Assembly (NCBI GenBank): GCA_031290295.1
Contig: JAITNT010000287.1
Coordinates: 1-11,229 of the forward strand
DNA: 11,229 bases
DNA from: Clostridiales bacterium
GTDB taxonomy: Bacteria; Bacillota; Clostridia; Christensenellales; DUVY01
Direction of reading: 5' to 3'
The notes beneath the pieces were generated by a model that saw only the letters and a list, made by a program, of their open reading frames with translations, was not told the origin of the DNA and searched no databases. Of the stretch, positions 6,451 to 11,229 are shown in pieces. The position numbers were made by a program, and so were the translations under genes. Every line of letters begins with the position of its first letter. Position 1 is the first letter of the stretch.

Positions 6451-7311
6451 ATGACTGCGGCGACGAGAAAAAAGATTTCTGTTATAGTTTTTATCGCGGT
6501 GGCGGCGATTGTAGTATTAAGCTGTATTTTCCCGCTGTTTTGGCTGTACACCTCGGGCTTTAAGATACCGTCCGACTTTTTGTCCTACGACTTCAGGCTT
6601 TTCCCCTCGCAATGGACGGCGGATAATTATTCCGGGCTGATTACGGATAATCTTTCCGGCGCGTATCTGCCCAAGTATTCGAGCGTAGTGCAATCCGTTT
6701 ACGCTACGCTTACCGTCGCTTCCGTGGCGCTTGTACTCAGCCTGTTCACTAATTCCGCCGCCGCCTACGTTTTTGCCAGACTAAACTTCAAGGGCAAAAA
6801 AATCGTATGGCTTTATTACGCGGTCACTATGTTCGTACCCAACATGGCGGTTATGATTCCTTGTTATCAAATTGTAAGCTCATTAGGAATGCTCAATACC
6901 TTTTGGGGGCTTACGCTTCCCGGAGTGCCGTACGTATGGTCGATTTTCTTTTACAGACAGTTTTATTTGTCGGTACCGCGGTCGTTAGAGGACGCGGCAA
7001 GAGTGGACGGCTGCGGACGCATAAGAATTTATTTCAGAATTTTTCTGCCGCTCTCGGGTACGCCGTTCGTGATTATGGGCATAAGCGTATTTCAGGGCTT
7101 TTGGAATTCCTACATATGGCCGATTATGACCGTCGATAACCCTATGCTTATGCAGCTTAATCAGCTGATATCTTACTTCAAGTCGTCGCAGGGTACGCAG
7201 TGGCATTATCTTATCGCGGGTTCTGCGCTCGCAAGCGTTCCTTTGATCGTGCTTTTGGTCGTGTTCCAAAAGTTCATTATCCAAGGCGTAAAAATTTCAG
7301 GAATAAAATAG
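6451..7311 (+). CDS. Sugar ABC transporter permease, MalG/LacG-like
   Basis: This 286-residue protein is the second membrane subunit. The N-terminal membrane segment (about 10-33) is followed by the family pattern LFWLYTSGFK and four or five further hydrophobic segments. Its EAA loop reads LEDAARVDGCG ending in IFLP (D181 to P200), with Asp in place of the first Glu, a common variant in MalG-type subunits. CGGAGG (6439-6444) serves as the ribosome binding site, inside the end of the preceding gene, and the ATG directly follows its stop codon, implying translational coupling. The importer's ATPase is not encoded in this window; many Gram-positive CUT1 systems use a shared MsmX-type ATPase encoded elsewhere. 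Confidence 0.93.
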   Translation: MTAATRKKISVIVFIAVAAIVVLSCIFPLFWLYTSGFKIPSDFLSYDFRLFPSQWTADNYSGLITDNLSGAYLPKYSSVVQSVYATLTVASVALVLSLFTNSAAAYVFARLNFKGKKIVWLYYAVTMFVPNMAVMIPCYQIVSSLGMLNTFWGLTLPGVPYVWSIFFYRQFYLSVPRSLEDAARVDGCGRIRIYFRIFLPLSGTPFVIMGISVFQGFWNSYIWPIMTVDNPMLMQLNQLISYFKSSQGTQWHYLIAGSALASVPLIVLLVVFQKFIIQGVKISGIK

Positions 7312-7319
7312 GAGCGGAT

Positions 7320-9368
7320 ATGATAAAAAAAGACGACGGTATTATAGAAAAAATCTATGCGGGTTGGCTGGGTAAGCTTATCGGCGTACGCAGCGGCGCG
7401 CCTATTGAGATGTGGACGGCGGAGGAGATTGCCGCAAAGTACGGCGTGCTTGACGGCTATCCCGAGGACTACAAAAATTTCGGCGCGGACGACGACAGCA
7501 ACGGCAATATCTACGCCCTGCGGACTTTCTACGATAACGACTGCGCCAAGCTCGCCTCCGCGGACTTCGGCAGGAATATTCTCAACAACGCGCCCTTCGA
7601 ACACGGCTATTTTTGGTGGGGAGGGTACGGAGTTTCCGAGGAGCATACGGCGTACCTTAATATGTGCAACGGCGTAATGCCTCCGGACTCCGGCAGTATT
7701 AAACACAACGGCAGAATGCTTGCCGAGCAAATCGGCGGTCAGATTTTCAGCGATATCTACGGGCTTCTTTGCCCCGGGGACTGCGGGCGCGCCGCCGACC
7801 TCGCGGAGAAAGCCTCCCGCGTAATGCACGACGGAGAGGCGGTTTTCGGAGGACGCTTTGTCGCCGCCTGCATAAGCGCCGCCTTTACGGAGCGCGCCGT
7901 AGACGGCGTTATAGCGCGCGGACTTTCGGTAATACCGCAAGCGTCGGAATATGCCAAAACCGTTAACGCGGTAAGCAAATTTTATTCCGCTCATCCCGAG
8001 GATTACGGTAAATGCCTCGCCTTTATCAGGGAAAATTTTTGGAAGGATAAGTTCGGCGGGAATTGTCATATTATTCCAAACGCCGCGATTATGATTCTTG
8101 CGCTGCGGTACGGCGGCGGGGATTTTGACAAATCGGTAAATATTTGCAACCGGTGCGGCTTCGATACCGATTGCAACACCTCTAATATCGCGACAATGCT
8201 CGGCGTGCTTAACGGGTTGGATGGAATCAATTATAATAAGTGGCGTAAGCCGATCAACGATATAACGGTCGGCTCCTCGGTAATAGGCGCGTTAAATATT
8301 GTCGACGCCGCAGATTTTGCCTTCAGGCTTGCCGAAATATCGGAGAAGCTTAGCGGCGCGGAATTTGACACCGCGTATGCGGAGTCGGTTCGCCGTCCCG
8401 GAGTATGCGGATTCGAGCTGCCCGGCTCCACTCACGGCTTCGAGAGCGACGCGGAGCTTTCCAACACGCGCGAATGCGCGTATACGGGACGCGGCGCGCT
8501 CAAAATTGTCGCCGGAGTCGGGGGCGGAAAGGTATACAAAAGGACATATTACCGCGCCTCCGAAATGTACGATAACCGTTACGATCCGGCTTTTTCACCG
8601 CTTATTTATCCCGGGCAGACGATAAAATGCTTTGTGCGGGGCAGCGGCAGGGTTTCGCTTTATGCCAAGGACTGCAATTCGGGCGTTACACAATACAGCG
8701 CGGCGGTAGACTGCGGCGGGCTTTGGCAGGAAATAGCGTACACTGTACCCGCGGACGGAGAGGGAAGAAATATCTCCGAAATCGGGCTTACGGTGAGCGG
8801 CGGCGGCGCGGTATATATGGACGACTTTTCTTTCGGCGGAACGCCGTCGTACAAGCTCGACTTTTCGCGCGAGATTACGGAGGATTATTCGTTAGCGCAC
8901 AAGGAGGTCAGTCAATGCACCTATCACAAGGGATACTGGCGGCTGGAGGACGGTATGCTTTCCGGCAGCTGCGCGGACGGCGGCGAGCTGTATACCGGCG
9001 GTTTATTCGGCGATATTAACCTGAAATGCTCGATGCTTCCCGCGGCGGGGGAGCGGCACAAAATTCTTTTCTGCGTGCAGGGCGCGATGCGCGGTTACGC
9101 CGTCGGCTTTGACGGCGCGGGCAGGCTTGTTCTGGAAAAGAACGCGTACGGCTACGCTACGCTTGCGGAACGCGGCTTTTTATGGAAACACGACGAGGAG
9201 TACCTTTTTGAGATTGATTTTCAAAAAGGGAAGATATGTATAAGCGTTAACGGCGTCCGCCTTATAACGTTCGACGATTCAGACCCGTATTTGTCGGGAG
9301 GCTTCGGAGCGGCGGTGCAGAACGGCTCGCGCGCAAGGTATAAATACTTTATTATCAATAAAAACTAA
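7320..9368 (+). CDS. Cytoplasmic ADP-ribosylglycohydrolase-fold protein with two C-terminal beta-sandwich domains
   Basis: This protein has 682 residues from the ATG at 7320, which is preceded by AGGAG at 7310-7314 overlapping the previous stop. Residues 1-355 match the ADP_ribosyl_GH (ARH, COG1397) family: GADDDSNGN with metal-binding candidates D57-D58-D59, then EEHTAYLN, PPDSGS, AEQIGGQIFSDIYG, VMHDGEAVFGGRFVAA, FGGNCHIIPN, and CGFDTDCNTSNIAT with D282 and D284 as the second metal-binding pair. The family cleaves N- or O-glycosidic bonds, classically of ADP-ribose, but this operon context points to a sugar or glycoside substrate. Residues 367-508 look like a galactose-binding-type beta-sandwich ending in VYMDDFSFGG, and 510-682 like a LamG/DUF1080-type domain (ICISVNGVRLITFDD). 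Such tails are unusual on a protein without a signal peptide; the many cysteines also fit the cytoplasm. The protein at 9380-11152 is a paralogue in its catalytic domain. Confidence 0.88.
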   Translation: MIKKDDGIIEKIYAGWLGKLIGVRSGAPIEMWTAEEIAAKYGVLDGYPEDYKNFGADDDSNGNIYALRTFYDNDCAKLASADFGRNILNNAPFEHGYFWWGGYGVSEEHTAYLNMCNGVMPPDSGSIKHNGRMLAEQIGGQIFSDIYGLLCPGDCGRAADLAEKASRVMHDGEAVFGGRFVAACISAAFTERAVDGVIARGLSVIPQASEYAKTVNAVSKFYSAHPEDYGKCLAFIRENFWKDKFGGNCHIIPNAAIMILALRYGGGDFDKSVNICNRCGFDTDCNTSNIATMLGVLNGLDGINYNKWRKPINDITVGSSVIGALNIVDAADFAFRLAEISEKLSGAEFDTAYAESVRRPGVCGFELPGSTHGFESDAELSNTRECAYTGRGALKIVAGVGGGKVYKRTYYRASEMYDNRYDPAFSPLIYPGQTIKCFVRGSGRVSLYAKDCNSGVTQYSAAVDCGGLWQEIAYTVPADGEGRNISEIGLTVSGGGAVYMDDFSFGGTPSYKLDFSREITEDYSLAHKEVSQCTYHKGYWRLEDGMLSGSCADGGELYTGGLFGDINLKCSMLPAAGERHKILFCVQGAMRGYAVGFDGAGRLVLEKNAYGYATLAERGFLWKHDEEYLFEIDFQKGKICISVNGVRLITFDDSDPYLSGGFGAAVQNGSRARYKYFIINKN

Positions 9369-9379
9369 AGGAGAGGAAA

Positions 9380-11152
9380 ATGAAAGTAACAAAAAAAATC
9401 TTTTTGGGTCTGCTGTCCGTGATTATGTCGGTCGTATCCGGCTGTACGGGCGGAACGCCGGTTCAGCCGGAGCCGCCCGAAGACGAACCGGTGTATGAGA
9501 CGGTTACGCCGGCTTCCGGAGACCGCGTCATATCGATGGCGGAGTACGTCGACAAGATGAAAGGCGGCTTTGTCGGCACTATGGTCGGCGTCAGCTACGG
9601 AAGCACCTATGAGTTTCGTTACAGAGGGTGGAAATGGCCTACAAGCTCGTGGAAAGCCGACGACATTAAGGATTCCTTTAATCAGGACGATATTTATTTA
9701 TCCTTAGGCGCGCTCGAGGCGCTGGAGAATTACGGCATAGACGTCACCTCGCGCGTCGCGGGTATCGAGTTGTATAACAAAAACTACGAGTATTGGGACG
9801 GCTCGAACAACAACGTGCTTATAGCGGGCTGGGCGCCGCCGTTTTCGGGATATCCCAAACGGGATAATATCACGACGCAGCCGTGGCCGGACTCTTGCAG
9901 CTATATGTGCGGCGGCGCGTACGGCGGGCTTCTTTCGCCGGGCGCGCTGAAGCAGGCGGATTATCTGGCGGAGAAATTTGCCGAGATCGTATGCTACGGC
10001 GACGGAATCTACGGAACGCAGTTCGTCGCGGCGATGTTTGCGGAGGCGTTTTTCGAGACCGACGTTATGAGGGTTATCGAGGCGGGCTTATCCGCTATCC
10101 CCGCCGACAGCTGGACTAAGCTGTGCGTCGAGGACGTAATCGCTAATTATAACGACGGAATGTCCGCGGAGGACAACTGTACCGCGATACATACGAAATG
10201 GGTAGAGGATTCTTACTACAATTGGACGGTATGGCCTAAAGGAGTTTATCCGGGAGACGGCATTCTTCTCGACGCTAAGGCGTGCGCGGCGTTTATCGCT
10301 ATCGGCTTGCTGTACGGCGATAAGGATATCGAAACCTCGGCAAAGTATACGATTGCGTGCGGCAGCGATACCGACTCGAACGCGGCGCAGACCGCGGGCA
10401 TACTTGCGGTAATGAACGGCGGCTATAGCCAAATGGAAACGAAATATTACGCCGGCATCAACCAAAGCTATAAGTTCAAGTACGGTCCCTACACCTTTGA
10501 CGGCGCGGTTGAAGCGTACGAAAGGGTCGTGAAGGAAAACGTCAAGGCTCTCGGCGGCAAGGTGGGACTCGTAGACGGCGTTCTTTCTTTAGTTATACCC
10601 GCCGCCGCGCAACCCGCGACCCCCGGCGCGTATCAAAACAGCAAAACCCCCGCGCCTATGGAAATGGCGGTATATACAGACGGGGAAATGGCGCAGCTGC
10701 GCACAATCAAGGATCCCGGCTTTGAAATGCAAAGTAACGGCAGCGCGCTGGAATACGCTTGGGCGAGCACGACGCCGAGTAAGCTGACGATGGTGCGTTA
10801 CAGCGAGGATACCCACAACGGAATCGTTAACGCGAGAATCGCCAACGACAGCGCCGATATTTTTGCGGATATTTATAAGCTGGCGGACGTCGAGAGAAAC
10901 GGCGATTACGTATATTCATGCTGGGTCAAATCCGTCGGCGCTTTATCCGCGGACGCGATCAAGCTGTCCGTAGAAACGACGGACGGTCAGTCCGTTATCC
11001 GGTCTAAGACCTACGGGGCCCAAGGACAATGGACAAGGCTGGAGCTTACCTTTAATTCTGGCGCGAACAGCGGGCTGAGAATAAGGGTCGGCTTTAACGG
11101 CGGCAGCGGTCAGGTATTATTACTTGACGACTTCGGGCTCTTCTTGGCATAA
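9380..11152 (+). CDS. Surface lipoprotein with ADP-ribosylglycohydrolase fold and C-terminal carbohydrate-binding-like domain
   Basis: This 590-residue protein begins with a lipoprotein signal: KK, a hydrophobic stretch, and the lipobox VSGC with C22 as the lipidated residue, followed by a Gly/Pro/Glu-rich linker (about 23-48). Residues about 50-400 form an ARH fold. Aligned positions include NQDDIYLSLGALEAL (D103, D104), SPGALKQADYLAEK, GDGIYGTQFVAAMFAEAF, and ACGSDTDSNAAQTAGIL (D330, T331, D332). These parallel the cytoplasmic neighbour, so the two are paralogues that differ in location. A Pro/Ala-rich linker (about 407-430) leads to a C-terminal beta-sandwich (440-590, from LRTIKDPGFEM to VLLLDDFGLF) like carbohydrate-binding modules of the galactose-binding fold. 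It could cleave or bind a glycoside at the cell surface ahead of import. AAAGGAG at 9367-9373 supports the ATG, 11 bases after the preceding gene. Catalytic activity is not certain because the first metal motif is altered. Confidence 0.87.
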   Translation: MKVTKKIFLGLLSVIMSVVSGCTGGTPVQPEPPEDEPVYETVTPASGDRVISMAEYVDKMKGGFVGTMVGVSYGSTYEFRYRGWKWPTSSWKADDIKDSFNQDDIYLSLGALEALENYGIDVTSRVAGIELYNKNYEYWDGSNNNVLIAGWAPPFSGYPKRDNITTQPWPDSCSYMCGGAYGGLLSPGALKQADYLAEKFAEIVCYGDGIYGTQFVAAMFAEAFFETDVMRVIEAGLSAIPADSWTKLCVEDVIANYNDGMSAEDNCTAIHTKWVEDSYYNWTVWPKGVYPGDGILLDAKACAAFIAIGLLYGDKDIETSAKYTIACGSDTDSNAAQTAGILAVMNGGYSQMETKYYAGINQSYKFKYGPYTFDGAVEAYERVVKENVKALGGKVGLVDGVLSLVIPAAAQPATPGAYQNSKTPAPMEMAVYTDGEMAQLRTIKDPGFEMQSNGSALEYAWASTTPSKLTMVRYSEDTHNGIVNARIANDSADIFADIYKLADVERNGDYVYSCWVKSVGALSADAIKLSVETTDGQSVIRSKTYGAQGQWTRLELTFNSGANSGLRIRVGFNGGSGQVLLLDDFGLFLA

Positions 11153-11153
11153 C

Positions 11154-11190
11154 CGTAATCGGAGCGCGGTAATTTGCGCTTCGGATTGCG
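11154..11190 (+). other. Strong intercistronic hairpin without a T-run
   Basis: CGTAATCGGAGCGC (11154-11167) pairs with GCGCTTCGGATTGCG (11176-11190) around the loop GGTAATTT, giving 14 pairs including two G-T wobbles and one bulged G (11183). It begins right after the stop codon of the lipoprotein gene. The downstream sequence is A-rich (TAAAATAAAAATAAAAAA), not T-rich, so it does not look like an intrinsic terminator for the + strand. A role in mRNA processing or in protecting the upstream transcript is more likely. Confidence 0.6.
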
Positions 11191-11209
11191 TAAAATAAAA
11201 ATAAAAAAC

Positions 11210-11229
11210 GGAGGAAACAAACATGAGAA
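11210..11229 (+). CDS. Start of a further gene (two codons visible)
   Basis: GGAGG at 11210-11214 is followed after eight bases by ATG at 11223, then AGA and the window edge; the coding part is 11223-11229 and begins Met-Arg. Spacing and ribosome binding site strength match the other genes here, and 70 bases with a hairpin separate it from the lipoprotein gene. It is probably the next gene of the same operon. Its product cannot be told. Confidence 0.6.

Noticed and set aside
7200..7319. Upstream ATG extending the cytoplasmic ARH protein by 40 residues
   Set aside because: The extension lies wholly inside the permease gene except for the last few bases, is Arg/Lys-rich with no signal peptide, and the ATG at 7320 has AGGAG at the right distance.
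7206..8069. Long antisense open frame opposite the ARH gene (287 codons)
   Set aside because: It is a codon-bias shadow of the + strand gene: the opposite strand encodes a recognisable family with intact motifs, and this frame shows no recognisable domain or ribosome binding site.
1..11229. CRISPR arrays, tRNA or rRNA genes, insertion sequences
   Set aside because: No regularly spaced repeats, no cloverleaf- or rRNA-like stretches, and no transposase-like protein or terminal inverted repeats were seen; the window is nearly filled by metabolic and transport genes on one strand.

Overview
The window looks like a carbohydrate-utilisation locus from a Gram-positive, probably clostridial (Bacillota) bacterium, perhaps an uncultured gut lineage. 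The support is strong AGGAGG-type ribosome binding sites, a CUT1-type sugar ABC transporter without its own ATPase, a lipoprotein with a Gram-positive-style lipobox, LacI-family regulation through a cre-like operator, and coding DNA of moderate GC content set between clearly AT-richer intergenic gaps. This taxonomic reading is inference. All genes I can support are on the + strand.

Region by region: (1) 1-873 is the 3' end of a large, probably extracellular protein ending in a concanavalin/LamG-like beta-sandwich. (2) 874-1016 is a gap with a long inverted repeat and then the promoter of the next gene, whose -10 region lies in an almost perfect AT-rich palindrome. (3) 1017-2780 is a cytoplasmic GH2 beta-glycosidase. 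(4) 2781-2929 holds a strong sigma-A-type promoter and two operator-like sites. (5) 2930-3970 is a LacI-family regulator. (6) 3971-4133 is a regulatory leader with two more operator-like sites and small hairpins. (7) 4134-7311 encodes a solute-binding protein and two permeases of a CUT1 sugar importer. (8) 7320-9368 and 9380-11152 are two different ADP-ribosylglycohydrolase-fold (ARH) proteins, the first without a signal peptide and the second a predicted lipoprotein. (9) A hairpin at 11154-11190 precedes the start of another gene that runs off the window.

Working model (inference): the surface ARH lipoprotein acts on or captures a glycoside outside the cell, the binding protein and permeases import the product, and the cytoplasmic ARH enzyme and the GH2 enzyme finish its breakdown. 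The LacI-type protein would control its own gene and the transporter/ARH operon through copies of TGTAAACGTATACA or TGTAAACGTTTACA. The GH2 gene has no such operator and a different palindrome, so it may be controlled separately.

The most unusual feature is the inside/outside pair of ARH-fold proteins in a sugar-import operon, both with added beta-sandwich, carbohydrate-binding-like tails. The substrate cannot be named from sequence alone.
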